Shown here: positions 18,170-26,873 of the stretch, piece after piece
Numbering within the stretch: the first letter of the stretch is position 1
How the letters are laid out: every line of letters begins with the position of its first letter
Assembly (NCBI RefSeq): GCF_003008695.1
Contig: NZ_PXZT01000009.1
Span: 62,001 to 126,000 of the forward strand
Direction: 5' to 3'
Length of the DNA: 64,000 nucleotides
Source: Trichococcus alkaliphilus
Lineage (GTDB): Bacteria > Bacillota > Bacilli > Lactobacillales > Aerococcaceae
Made by a program: the position numbers and the translations under genes
The notes under the pieces: generated by a model
The model's database searches: none
Seen by the model: the letters and a program-made list of their open reading frames with translations, nothing else
What the model was told of the DNA's origin: nothing

Positions 18170-20815
18170 ATGACAAAATTATACGATTTAAGTGTTGTTT
18201 CTGGCATTGATGTGCGTTTTTCTTGGAAATTAGTAGGCGTAATAGATCAAGTATCATATCAAATTGAGGTATATGATTCTCAAAATAATTTACTTTGGGA
18301 TAGTGAGAAGGTTATTTCAGAAGAGCGACATAATATCTTGGCACCCGGGTTTCCATCTGAAAAAAGATTATTTTGGAATCTTACGATTGAACTGAGTAAT
18401 GGGAGCTTACTAACAGCCGAAGGACCTGATTTTTTTTCCCAAATTAGTGATTGGCAAGCGCAATGGATTGAACCGGAACGGATAAGAAAACCATTAATTG
18501 ATAAGAAGAAAGCTTGGGAAGTGAAAAAATTTGAAAAAGATCCGATTGAAAGACTAGATGCACCGATTTATTTCAGAAAAGAATTTGAACTTAAGCAGTT
18601 GCCTATGGAAGCATTAATTTATATGAGTGCACGTGGCATTTATGAAGTTTGGATTAACAATCACAAGGTTTCGTCACTTTTTGCTCCAGGATACACTTCA
18701 TATCAAAAACACATTGACTATCAAGTAGCTTCAGTCACGAACTATTTGAATGTAGGAAAAAATGTAATCGGTTTAGTTTTAGCAGATGGATGGTATACTG
18801 GGAAAATTGAATATATAGGAGTAGGACAACAATATGGAACGGAGAATTCAATTATTTCTGAATTGAAATTAAACTTTTCCGATGGTTCTAAAAGTAGTAT
18901 TTTCACAGGTGACTCTTTTAAGTGGACAGATCAAGGTCCTCAAAAATATGCTGACTTATATGTAGGAGAATATTATAAGCAGGCAGATGAATTGCAAAAC
19001 TGGCTAGAAGCAGGATTTGATGATTCTCGTTGGGAAAAACCTGTAATAAAGAAATATGGTTATTCAGAATTAACATTGCAAACAATTCCAGAAATTATTG
19101 AAAGTAGAACGATTCGACCAACCATTATACGAACTCCAAAAGGTGAGTTAGTTTTGGATGCTAGAGAAGTGATTGTCGGTTATACATCGTTTAATAATAT
19201 TTTATTGGCAAAAAATAATATTGTTTCGCTTGAACATAGTGAAACTTTAGATGAAAATGGAAATTTCCTTCAAAACATTCTAGGGCAAAATAAAGAGCAA
19301 AAAGATTATTATCAGAGCGGACAAGACGGTGCACACTCGTGGAAAGCAAGTTTAACTTTTCATGGATTTAGGTATGTGAAAATTGAAGGTGCGATGGATT
19401 GTGATCCAGAACATTATTTGATTCATGTCATCGTCACACCAATGAAGCGTACAGGATTTTTCCGAACCTCTGATGAGCGACTAAACAAATTACAAGAAAA
19501 TATTGTTCGTTCTCAAGAAGGAAATATGATTAGCATTCCCACAGATTGTCCGCAACGTGAACGAACTGGGTGGACTGGAGACATGCAAGTTTATGCTCCA
19601 ACTGCCTGTTATGAAATGGATGTTGAACAATTTTTATGGCATTGGCTAGAAGATATGAAGATTGAGCAGCAGGCAGACGGACAAATTCCTCAAGTTATTC
19701 CTTGTCCGCCATCGCATGACTATATGAAACCAGATGGCGAAGATGCAGTAAATACTGCCGGCTGGTCTGATGCAGCAATTATTGTGCCTTGGCGTTTGTA
19801 TGAATTCTATGGTGACATCAAAATTTTAGAGGACTGCTATGATATGATGTTTCGTTACATAAAATCTGTTGAGAATAGATTGAGCCTTCTACCAGAAACC
19901 TATAATGAAATGACTCCAGAAAAACAGGCCTACCAAAAATACTTGTGGAATACCGATTTTCAATTTGGGGATTGGTTAATGCCAAGTGTGGGTCAAGAGA
20001 GTGCCAGCATTACTGGAAATGAAGTAGCAACATTAATGGTGGTGATGACTACTGACTTAATGAGTAAAATTTGTGAAGTAGTAGGAAAATTAAAAGAGCA
20101 AAAATACTATCGAGAATTAAATCAAAAAGTGAAAGCTGCCTACGTTCAAGAGTACATGAATCCAGATGGGACAATGACAAGTGATTATCAAGGAGTATAT
20201 ATTTTAGCATTAGCCACAGAAACTATTCCTGAAAATTTAAAGAATAACAGCATTGCCCGTTTGAAAGAACTGATTGCTAAAAATGGTGATTGTTTGGATA
20301 CCGGTTTCCTTTCAGTTCCGTATCTTTTACCCGTTTTACAAAAATTGGATGAACTTGAACTAGCTCATCGACTTTTATTCCAAGATAAATGTCCTTCTTG
20401 GCTCTATGAAATAAAAATGGGTGCTACAACAATATGGGAAGTCTGGGATGCGTATTCAGAGAATGGTGTGCCTAAAGCCGATTCAATGAATCACTTTGCT
20501 TTCGGATGTGTTGGTGAATATTTGTTTAGAACGATTTTGGGAATTGATCAAAGAGGAGTTGGGTTTAAAAACGTCATTATTAAACCGGACTTCACTTCAG
20601 GATTGCGATACGCCGATGGTCAATTTAATTCAATTTGGGGACCGATTAAAGTTAGTTGGGAAATTGTTGCTGATGAAGTTACTTTGTCTGTGGAATTGCC
20701 GCCTAATGTTAGTGCAGATATTAATATTCATGGCCAAGTTTTTGAAAATATCACCCATAATTTTAAGCATGTTAGTAATATACAAATAAAAGATTTAGAA
20801 ATTGCTTATAAGTAA
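18170..20815 (+). CDS. Glycoside hydrolase family 78 alpha-L-rhamnosidase
   Basis: 881 codons from ATG 18170 (AAGGAG at 18157-18162; ATG 18167 also in frame). It has the GH78 order: N-terminal beta domains (SWKLVGVIDQVSYQIEV), a carbohydrate-binding-like domain (YISARGIYEVWINNHKVS-like, GYTSYQKHIDYQV, VLADGWYTGKI), then the (alpha/alpha)6 barrel with PTDCPQRERTGWTGDMQVY and a final beta sheet (GATTIWEVWDAYSENG, NHFAFGCVGEYL). No signal peptide, so it acts inside the cell on imported rhamnosides. It hydrolyses terminal alpha-L-rhamnose from oligosaccharides or plant glycosides. It is AT-rich compared with the GH78 at 34142, so the two were probably acquired separately. Confidence 0.92.
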   Translation: MTKLYDLSVVSGIDVRFSWKLVGVIDQVSYQIEVYDSQNNLLWDSEKVISEERHNILAPGFPSEKRLFWNLTIELSNGSLLTAEGPDFFSQISDWQAQWIEPERIRKPLIDKKKAWEVKKFEKDPIERLDAPIYFRKEFELKQLPMEALIYMSARGIYEVWINNHKVSSLFAPGYTSYQKHIDYQVASVTNYLNVGKNVIGLVLADGWYTGKIEYIGVGQQYGTENSIISELKLNFSDGSKSSIFTGDSFKWTDQGPQKYADLYVGEYYKQADELQNWLEAGFDDSRWEKPVIKKYGYSELTLQTIPEIIESRTIRPTIIRTPKGELVLDAREVIVGYTSFNNILLAKNNIVSLEHSETLDENGNFLQNILGQNKEQKDYYQSGQDGAHSWKASLTFHGFRYVKIEGAMDCDPEHYLIHVIVTPMKRTGFFRTSDERLNKLQENIVRSQEGNMISIPTDCPQRERTGWTGDMQVYAPTACYEMDVEQFLWHWLEDMKIEQQADGQIPQVIPCPPSHDYMKPDGEDAVNTAGWSDAAIIVPWRLYEFYGDIKILEDCYDMMFRYIKSVENRLSLLPETYNEMTPEKQAYQKYLWNTDFQFGDWLMPSVGQESASITGNEVATLMVVMTTDLMSKICEVVGKLKEQKYYRELNQKVKAAYVQEYMNPDGTMTSDYQGVYILALATETIPENLKNNSIARLKELIAKNGDCLDTGFLSVPYLLPVLQKLDELELAHRLLFQDKCPSWLYEIKMGATTIWEVWDAYSENGVPKADSMNHFAFGCVGEYLFRTILGIDQRGVGFKNVIIKPDFTSGLRYADGQFNSIWGPIKVSWEIVADEVTLSVELPPNVSADINIHGQVFENITHNFKHVSNIQIKDLEIAYK

Positions 20816-20856
20816 CCGAAAATATTGAAATTAATAAAATAATAAATTGGAAAAAG

Positions 20857-20901
20857 ACATTGGAATTTCTCGATATTATTGGGGGATTTCGATGTTTTTT
20901 T
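20857..20901 (+). terminator. Terminator after the rhamnosidase gene
   Basis: ACATTGGAATTTCTC pairs, with G-U pairs, with GGGGGATTTCGATGT, followed by TTTTTTTAT. Confidence 0.7.
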
Positions 20902-20990
20902 ATGTTTTGAGCTTACAAAATTCAGTACTTGGACCGATGCCATTGTGCGCAGTAGGGATTATAATGTAAGGGAAAGAGAGGTTGAGGATC

Positions 20991-21359
20991 ATGAATTTCT
21001 TAATGAATTTGATTTGGTTTGTTTTGGGTGGTTTCATCAGTTTTATTTCTTGGATCGTTATCGGAATCCTATGGTGCCTGACCATCGTCGGGATTCCTAT
21101 CGGTATGCAATGCTTCAAGTTCGCGGTGATGGCGGCAGTGCCGTTCGGCAGGGAAATCCGCATCAGCGAAAGCGGCACATCGTTTATATTCAACATTATC
21201 TGGATGGTGTTGGGCGGTTTGGCATTGGCAGCCGAAGAAGTCATTATGGGTGTCATCTTCTGCATGACAATCGTAGGCATTCCATTCGGGTTGCAGCACT
21301 TCAAGCACGCCAAGTTGGCATTGATGCCGTTCGGGGCGGAAATCTATCGGGTTGCGTAA
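20991..21359 (+). CDS. yccF: YccF-family (DUF307) inner membrane protein
   Basis: 122 codons from ATG 20991 with GAGAGG at 20976-20981. Two copies of a hydrophobic repeat, each with WxVLGG and TIVGIPxGxQxFK (IVGIPIGMQCFKFA, IVGIPFGLQHFKHA), then FGAEIYRVA: the known duplicated YccF domain. Small integral membrane protein, physiological role unknown. A degenerate copy of its 3' end lies at 22839-22890. Confidence 0.9.
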   Translation: MNFLMNLIWFVLGGFISFISWIVIGILWCLTIVGIPIGMQCFKFAVMAAVPFGREIRISESGTSFIFNIIWMVLGGLALAAEEVIMGVIFCMTIVGIPFGLQHFKHAKLALMPFGAEIYRVA

Positions 21360-21412
21360 TCTGCAATATCATTGTTGGATAAGTACGCTACCGCAGACTC
21401 TACTATAAAAAG

Positions 21413-21465
21413 CAATGAGGTCCTTTGTTCCCAGTCAATCACTGGGAACAAAGGACCTCATTTTT
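21413..21465. terminator. Bidirectional terminator between convergent genes
   Basis: AATGAGGTCCTTTGTTCCCAGT and its exact complement enclose CAATC and end in TTTTT. It serves yccF and the convergent oxidoreductase gene. Confidence 0.9.
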
Positions 21466-21482
21466 ACGGCTCAATGCAATAA

Positions 21483-22352
21483 TTAATTTTGCGTAATTTC
21501 ATTTACGATTTGGCTCAAACCCTCATGGATCGGTGTTGCTGGACGACCAAGGAGTTTTTCGAAATCGTTGCTCTCAACATCCAGGGAGCCCACTCGAATG
21601 CTTTTTTGGATTTCAACAAGGATAGGGATAACGAAATCCGGCACACCAGCATCCTGCATAATATCAGCATAGGTAACGTCATCGACTTGTTGTACAGTTA
21701 CTTCTTTGCCCAATACAATTCCGAGAGCTGCGGCTATTTCTTCCTGAGTCAATACCTTGCCAGAAAGCTCGTAGATTGTATTTTCGTGCCCGTCACCGGA
21801 AAGTACAGCAGCCGCAGCCTCTGCATAATCTTGTTGAAGTGCCCAGCCTACCTTGCCGCTTTCTGCTGAGGTGACCCATGGAGCGCCTGCCAAGACACCT
21901 TGAATACTTGAAATTTCATTCTCCAAGTACCAGTTGTTGCGCAAGAAAGAGTAGGCGATACCTGTTTTCAAAATGGCTGCTTCCGTAGCCTGATGCGTTG
22001 GAGCGAATAAGTTTTTACTTTCTTTTGCATTCGCTAAACTGGTATAAGCGATGAAACCGACGCCGGCGCGTTCTGCCGCAGCTACTGCATTGGCGTGCTG
22101 ACGAATTCTTGTTTCGTTATCCCCATCCGCAGAAACGAGCAATAAACGATCAACACCTGCAAAAGCAGCATCCAATGTTTCCGGATGATCAAAATCCCCT
22201 TGTCGGACTTCCACTCCACGAGCCCTTAATTCTTCCGCTTTTTCCGGGTTACGAACACTGACGGCCAGTTGACTGGCTGGTACAGTCTTCAACAGCGTTT
22301 CTACAACTTTCGTGCCGAATTTCCCTGTTGCTCCCGTTACTAATAATTTCAT
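21483..22352 (-). CDS. NmrA/QorB-like NAD(P)-binding oxidoreductase
   Basis: 289 codons, minus-strand ATG at 22352 preceded by GGAGAG (a TTG five codons upstream is also in frame). MKLLVTGATGKFGTKVVETL is the dinucleotide-binding motif, followed by GVEVRQGDFDHPETL, AYTSLANAKES and FLRNNWYLEN, typical of the quinone-oxidoreductase/NmrA type of atypical SDR. Divergent from an HxlR regulator, with a shared 15-bp operator word also found before 56443. Likely reduces quinones or other electrophiles under redox stress (family knowledge plus context). Confidence 0.88.
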   Translation of the reverse strand: MKLLVTGATGKFGTKVVETLLKTVPASQLAVSVRNPEKAEELRARGVEVRQGDFDHPETLDAAFAGVDRLLLVSADGDNETRIRQHANAVAAAERAGVGFIAYTSLANAKESKNLFAPTHQATEAAILKTGIAYSFLRNNWYLENEISSIQGVLAGAPWVTSAESGKVGWALQQDYAEAAAAVLSGDGHENTIYELSGKVLTQEEIAAALGIVLGKEVTVQQVDDVTYADIMQDAGVPDFVIPILVEIQKSIRVGSLDVESNDFEKLLGRPATPIHEGLSQIVNEITQN

Positions 22353-22425
22353 ATTGCATCTCTCCAATTCTTTTGTTTACTTATTTAATGTAATCTAATA
22401 GTATAGTAATAGACAGATTTTTGGA

Positions 22426-22464
22426 AGTAGGCACTTTTTTATGACCTAGTCACAAAAACAGTAC
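22426..22464. promoter_or_regulatory. Probable HxlR operator, copy 1
   Basis: AAGTAGGCACTTTTT is identical to 15 bp at 56530-56544. Here it is followed by a weaker right half (CACAAAAACAGTAC). It lies between the divergent HxlR and oxidoreductase genes. Confidence 0.6.
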
Positions 22465-22488
22465 CATTGAGAACGGGAGGCATTTATT

Positions 22489-22833
22489 ATGGCAAGAAGT
22501 CGGTTTGGTGAACCTGCAGGGGATCAAATAGAGGTTTGCCCCGTTACGCAAACGCAAGACATCATTGCAGGGAAATGGAAAATCATCATATTATGGAATC
22601 TAAGTACGCAGACGAGACGGTTTAATGAACTTCAACGGTTGTTGCCGAATATTTCAAAAGGGATCTTAACAAGGCAATTGAGGGAACTGGAAGAAGACCA
22701 GATGGTTCACAGAGAAGTCTATAAAGAAGTTCCGCCCAAAGTAGAATATTCCTTAACACCTTTAGGCCAAAGTTTTATCCCTATTCTGAATAGTATGGGC
22801 GAGTGGAGTAAAAAAAATTTGGTGAGCAAGTAA
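22489..22833 (+). CDS. HxlR-family winged-helix regulator
   Basis: 114 codons, GGGAGG before ATG 22489. The HxlR signature is complete: CPVTQTQDIIAGKWKIIILWNL, RRFNELQRLLPNISKGILTRQL, REVYKEVPPKVEYSLTPLG. One cysteine (Cys in EVCPV) near the N-terminus could be a redox switch as in YodB/QorR. It probably represses the divergent oxidoreductase and, through the second operator copy at 56531, the genes at 56 kb. Confidence 0.92.
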   Translation: MARSRFGEPAGDQIEVCPVTQTQDIIAGKWKIIILWNLSTQTRRFNELQRLLPNISKGILTRQLRELEEDQMVHREVYKEVPPKVEYSLTPLGQSFIPILNSMGEWSKKNLVSK

Positions 22834-22838
22834 AACTC

Positions 22839-22890
22839 CGCGGTCATGGCGACAGCGCCGTTCGGAGCGGAAATCTATCGGGTTGCGTAA
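22839..22890 (+). pseudogene. Remnant of a yccF 3' end
   Basis: The frame AVMATAPFGAEIYRVA followed by TAA joins two parts of the YccF protein. The last 30 nt differ from the end of yccF (21330-21359) by one base. It is a deletion remnant of a second copy. The remaining gap to 23290 holds only a hairpin and a promoter. Confidence 0.7.
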
Positions 22891-23088
22891 CAGCTGAAGG
22901 CAGGATTTGGCGGTTGTGATTATGTAAATATATTTATCGATTTACGGCGGCGATTGATTGTCGATGGTGAGTCTGGTGTTTTCGGACTTGCTGCAGAAGG
23001 ATCAGTTTCCGTTTTTTTGGATTGGATGTAAATAGATGACATATCTTAATAGAGGTAGCTTTTTGGCGTAGGAATGGGCTCTGAGGAA

Positions 23089-23132
23089 CATCCGATTCGC
23101 AAATGATAACGAAATCATTTTCGAATCGGATG
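23089..23132. repeat. Long inverted repeat of unknown role
   Basis: ATCCGATTCGCAAATGAT and ATCATTTTCGAATCGGAT pair over 18 bp with one or two mismatches around a 6-nt loop. There is no T run, so it is not a simple terminator. Confidence 0.55.
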
Positions 23133-23201
23133 AACGGGGAAGGGCGGTTGGCGGCCAGTTGAATATCTGATTGTAAAATAATTGACTCCCTAAGGTGTCC
23201 G

Positions 23202-23230
23202 TTGACAACGCCCTATTTCTTGCGTATCCT
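23202..23230 (+). promoter_or_regulatory. Sigma-A-type promoter of pgmB
   Basis: TTGACA, 17 bp, TATCCT. The -35 box is perfect and the transcript would start about 55 nt before the pgmB ATG. Confidence 0.65.
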
Positions 23231-23290
23231 TTGAACTAATTTTAAGCTTAAGGCAACAGAGGCAGAAATGCAGACGAAAGGGATGGGGAT

Positions 23291-23956
23291 ATGAAAGCGG
23301 TACTATTTGATTTGGATGGTGTGATCACCGATACGGCGAAATTTCATTTTTTGGCTTGGCGCGACTTGGGAGCGGAGTTGGGCATTGAAGTGGATGAAGC
23401 ATTCAACGAGGAGTTGAAAGGGGTAAGCCGCATCGATTCGCTGGAGCGCATATTGGCGCAAGGCGGAGTTGCGGATAAATATTCCTCAGCCGAAAAAGAT
23501 GAATTATGCGTCAAAAAGAATGCCCAGTACTTGGAATTGATTAAGGAAATGACGCCGGATGACATTTTGCCGGGCATCATTCCGCTGTTGGAGGAACTGA
23601 AGGCTGCCGGCATCAAAATGATCGTGACCTCCGCAAGCAAGAATGCTCCGGGAATTCTTGATCTATTGCAGGTGCGTGCTTACTTTGACGGCATCGTCGA
23701 TCCGGCGACTGTTAAGGCTGGCAAACCGGCTCCGGATATTTTTCTGGAGGGTGCCAAGCTTGCGGGCGCTGACCCGGCTGACTGTGTAGGAGTAGAAGAT
23801 GCGGCTTCCGGCGTTGAGGCCATCAAAGCTGCCGGCATCGTTGCGGTTGCGGTTGGCGATGAACAGGTTTTGGCTTTGGCGGACCGCGTACTGCCGAGCA
23901 CAGCTGACCTGTCGCTTACCGTGTTGCAGGAAGCATGGGCGAACAGCAAAAAGTAA
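23291..23956 (+). CDS. pgmB: Beta-phosphoglucomutase
   Basis: 221 codons from ATG 23291 (GGGATGGGGAT upstream). HAD-superfamily motifs: nucleophile/acid pair DLDGVITD (Asp8, Asp10), motif 2 VTSASK, motif 3 Lys in KAGKPAPDIF and motif 4 VGVEDAASGVEA. GVSRIDSLERIL is the beta-PGM cap signature. It interconverts beta-glucose 1-phosphate and glucose 6-phosphate, usually after a disaccharide phosphorylase, which is not encoded nearby. It has its own promoter and terminator next to the glycan-degradation locus. Confidence 0.92.
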   Translation: MKAVLFDLDGVITDTAKFHFLAWRDLGAELGIEVDEAFNEELKGVSRIDSLERILAQGGVADKYSSAEKDELCVKKNAQYLELIKEMTPDDILPGIIPLLEELKAAGIKMIVTSASKNAPGILDLLQVRAYFDGIVDPATVKAGKPAPDIFLEGAKLAGADPADCVGVEDAASGVEAIKAAGIVAVAVGDEQVLALADRVLPSTADLSLTVLQEAWANSKK

Positions 23957-24011
23957 CGGATCACTCGCTGCGCGATGAGCGAAAAAGCTCCTCGCAGAGA
24001 ACAATAAAAGT

Positions 24012-24039
24012 GGACTTGCCAGGCGGCAAGTCTATTTTT
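24012..24039 (+). terminator. Terminator of pgmB
   Basis: GACTTGCC-AGGC-GGCAAGTC followed by TATTTTTA. Confidence 0.8.
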
Positions 24040-24054
24040 ATGCCATTCTCCGAT

Positions 24055-24245
24055 CAGGGTTGGCTTCGCAGGAGCTGACGCGAGCGGAAATCTCTCCCCT
24101 CCGACGAGCCCCTGTTCGCCGGAGGACAGCATCCGTCCACGCACCCAGCTCCGGCCAACATTCTCTCACAGGAGGAGAGCGTATCACCGGAACCGCACCT
24201 CCGTTGAGAAGGGCACTCACCGGAGGAAGTGCCAGCTCCTATTAG
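24055..24245. repeat. Structured intergenic repeat of about 190 bp, copy A
   Basis: Rich in CCGGAG/CTCCGG words that can form nested stems: GGAGCTG with CAGCTCC over about 90 bp, an inner CTCCGACG/CGCCGGAGG hairpin, and a second CCTCCG/CGGAGG hairpin. It is clearly homologous to the tandem copies at 32449-32827. Frames through it are uninterrupted by chance because of GC-rich repeats; no gene is called. Confidence 0.8.
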
Positions 24246-24260
24246 GGTAGGCACTCGCGG

Positions 24261-24285
24261 ATACCTTAAAAAATGTCGGATATAC
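24261..24285 (+). promoter_or_regulatory. ATGTCG box before the GH2 operon
   Basis: ATACCTTAAAAAATGTCG (first 18 nt) recurs exactly at 37033 and, shortened, at 30851. It ends 9 nt before a promoter-like TGGCAT-N16-TATGAT (24295-24322), the usual place for an AraC-type activator. Confidence 0.6.
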
Positions 24286-24356
24286 ACTATCAAATGGCAT
24301 GGAATCTATTGCGGGATATGATTAAACTGTAAAGTGAGAGTGGGGACACCCACAAA

Positions 24357-24370
24357 TGGAAGCGCATACC
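24357..24370. promoter_or_regulatory. Possible cre site before the GH2 gene
   Basis: TGGAAGCGCATACC matches 11 of 14 positions of TGAAAGCGCTTACA and directly precedes the ribosome binding site. A related GAAGCGCATAC lies at 18033 before the first rhamnosidase. Confidence 0.45.
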
Positions 24371-24386
24371 GGAGAGGGTGGATGAA

Positions 24387-26873
24387 ATGATAGAGAAAAA
24401 ATTTAATGACAAGTGGAAATTCTGGGAGAACAAGGACTCCTTTGCGTTGGTATGGAACGTGCCGGAGACGGCCAAGGAAATCACGGTGCCGCATGATGCG
24501 ATGTTCGAAAAGAAGGCACATGCGGACAGTCTGAACGGCGGTAACACAGGATATTACGACGGCGGATTTTATAACTATGTGAAGACGCTCCATGCGCCGG
24601 TTGATTACAAGGAAAAGACGGTCATCCTGAAGTTTGAAGGTGTGTATATGAACGCCATGGTGTACATAAACGGCGAGTTGGCCGGTAAAAATATGTTCGG
24701 GTATTCAACTTTTTATGTGCCGCTGAATGATTTTCTCCGCTACGGAGAAGAAAATGAAATCCGTGTCCAAGTCCGCAATGGCGCGATGACAAACAGCCGC
24801 TGGTATTCGGGCGGAGGTATCTATCGGGATGTCTACCTGTTGGTTTCGGATGTGACGCATCTGGTGCCGGAAGGAATCCAGATCAAAACGACAGAAGCCG
24901 ATGAAACATTGGCGGTATTGGACATTGCAACAGAAGTGAAGACACGGAAGTATGCACCAAGCCGAGTTGTGTTGGAAACCGTGATTCGCGATGCGGAAGG
25001 CAATGAAGTGGCGAAAGAACGCTCGCCTTTTGTGTTGTTTGAGCAAGAGGAACGGATCATCAAACAGCGCGTGACCGTGGACAGCCCTAATCGCTGGTCG
25101 GATGAAAATCCGAGCCTGTATACATGCGAAAGCAATCTGTACGTTGATGGGAAATTAACTGACGAAGCGGAGACAACTTTCGGCATCCGGACATTGCAGG
25201 TGGATGCGAAGCGCGGTCTGCGTGTGAACGGGGAAACAGTGAAACTCCGTGGCGCCTGCATCCATCACGACAGCGGTCTGCTTGGTGCAGCCACTTACGA
25301 GGATGCCCAATTCCGCCAAATCAAACGGCTCAAGGAAGCTGGTTTCAATGCAGTCCGGATGTCCCATCACCCGATGGCGCCTGCGATGCTGCGTGCCTGC
25401 GACCTTTTGGGCATGTACGTGATGGACGAAACATTCGACATGTGGAACCGGATGAAATCCGACTACGATTACGGCCTTTATTTCCAGGAATGGTGGGAAA
25501 AAGATGTCACAGCGATGGTCCGCAAGGATTTCAATCATCCAGCAGTCATCCTTTATTCGGTCGGCAATGAAATACCGGAAATCGGGACCCCGCATGGCTC
25601 GAAAGTCTGCCACGAACTGTGTGCGAAGATCAAATCGTTGGATGACACCCGCTTCACCTTGGCTGGCATCAACGGCGTCTTTGCGGCCGGCGACAAGGTC
25701 GATCAGATCGTAAGCGATGTTGTTTCCGACCTGCAGCAGTCAGGCGAAATCGAAGGCAACGTCAATGACTTCATGACGCTGATGGACGGCCATCTGGACG
25801 ATATCGTTGTGCACCCGGCCATCTCGGAACGTTTGGAAATGGCCTGCAGCCCGATGGATATCGCGGGTTACAACTACATGACTGCGCGTTACGAAGGGGA
25901 CAGCAAAGCCTATCCGAACCGCGTCATGGTCGGCAGCGAAACGTATCCGCCTGAGATCGCCCGCAACTGGGCCTTGGTTGAAAAACTGCCACAAGTGATC
26001 GGCGATTTCACCTGGACCGGCTGGGATTACCTGGGTGAAGCTGGTGTCGGAGTGCCTGCTTATCAATGGGGTGAAGGCGGCTTTGGCGCGAAATTCCCTT
26101 GTCAATTGGCTTATGTCGGGGATTTCGACATCACCGGAATCCGCCGCCCGCTCTCGTATTTCCGCGAAATCGTCTTTGGACTTAGGAAAAATCCGTATAT
26201 TACCGTCCAAAATCCTAACCGATACGGCCAACATTTGATCAAAACGCCGTGGATCATGAGCGATAACGTGTCGAGTTGGACATGGAGCGGCTGCGAGTGG
26301 AACCCGGTGATTGTGGAAGTGTATGCGCCGGGTACGGAAATCGAACTGTTCCGCAACGGGGAATCGTTAGGCAAACAAGCTTCCGGCAAAGCGGTAGGCT
26401 ACCGCGCGCTTTTCGAAACCACTTATGAGCCAGGCACCCTGATAGCTGTCGCTTACGAAAACGGTCTCGAAATCGGCCGGATGGACTTGACGACTGCCGG
26501 CGAAGACTGCAAGTTTGTCTTTGGCGCGGAGGAAATCCTGGATGAACTCATCTTTGTCCCGGTTGCCTATCGTGACGCGGCAGGAACGGTTGCCGCGGAT
26601 ACCGATCAGACGATCCGCTTGGCGGTTTCCGGTGACGCGGAGCTTGTCGGCTTCGGCAGCGGCAATCCGAAACCGGAATCCAATCCCGAAAAGAATATTA
26701 CGCAGACATTCCTTGGCCGTGCGATGATCATCCTCAAAAAGACAGCCGATGCGGAAAACGTCGTCTTGACCCTCACTGCAGAGAACGGCGCTGCGGAAAC
26801 GCTGGAACTGGCGTTGGCTGATTTGGAATCGGATCGTCAAACTTTGCGCGTTTCGGAAAGCGTGAAGCTATGA
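24387..26873 (+). CDS. Glycoside hydrolase family 2 (beta-galactosidase-type)
   Basis: 828 codons from ATG 24387 (GGAGAGGGTGG; GTG 24378 is in frame). Sugar-binding domain (NGGNTGYYDGGFYNYVKTL, RWYSGGGIYRDVYL), immunoglobulin-like domain, then the TIM barrel: RGACIHHDSGLLG, VRMSHHPMAPAML, acid/base Glu395 in SVGNEIPE and nucleophile Glu518 in MVGSETYPP, with FTWTGWDYLGEAG. C-terminal beta domains follow (EIELFRNGESLGK). No signal peptide. The substrate (beta-galactoside, arabinoside or xyloside) is not fixed by sequence. First gene of GH2-GH43-GH3, coupled by 4-nt overlaps. Confidence 0.9.
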   Translation: MIEKKFNDKWKFWENKDSFALVWNVPETAKEITVPHDAMFEKKAHADSLNGGNTGYYDGGFYNYVKTLHAPVDYKEKTVILKFEGVYMNAMVYINGELAGKNMFGYSTFYVPLNDFLRYGEENEIRVQVRNGAMTNSRWYSGGGIYRDVYLLVSDVTHLVPEGIQIKTTEADETLAVLDIATEVKTRKYAPSRVVLETVIRDAEGNEVAKERSPFVLFEQEERIIKQRVTVDSPNRWSDENPSLYTCESNLYVDGKLTDEAETTFGIRTLQVDAKRGLRVNGETVKLRGACIHHDSGLLGAATYEDAQFRQIKRLKEAGFNAVRMSHHPMAPAMLRACDLLGMYVMDETFDMWNRMKSDYDYGLYFQEWWEKDVTAMVRKDFNHPAVILYSVGNEIPEIGTPHGSKVCHELCAKIKSLDDTRFTLAGINGVFAAGDKVDQIVSDVVSDLQQSGEIEGNVNDFMTLMDGHLDDIVVHPAISERLEMACSPMDIAGYNYMTARYEGDSKAYPNRVMVGSETYPPEIARNWALVEKLPQVIGDFTWTGWDYLGEAGVGVPAYQWGEGGFGAKFPCQLAYVGDFDITGIRRPLSYFREIVFGLRKNPYITVQNPNRYGQHLIKTPWIMSDNVSSWTWSGCEWNPVIVEVYAPGTEIELFRNGESLGKQASGKAVGYRALFETTYEPGTLIAVAYENGLEIGRMDLTTAGEDCKFVFGAEEILDELIFVPVAYRDAAGTVAADTDQTIRLAVSGDAELVGFGSGNPKPESNPEKNITQTFLGRAMIILKKTADAENVVLTLTAENGAAETLELALADLESDRQTLRVSESVKL

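Noticed and set aside
24038-24293. Short reading frames in the structured repeat
   Set aside because: Frames differ between repeat copies and have no ribosome binding sites; they are a by-product of GC-rich palindromes.
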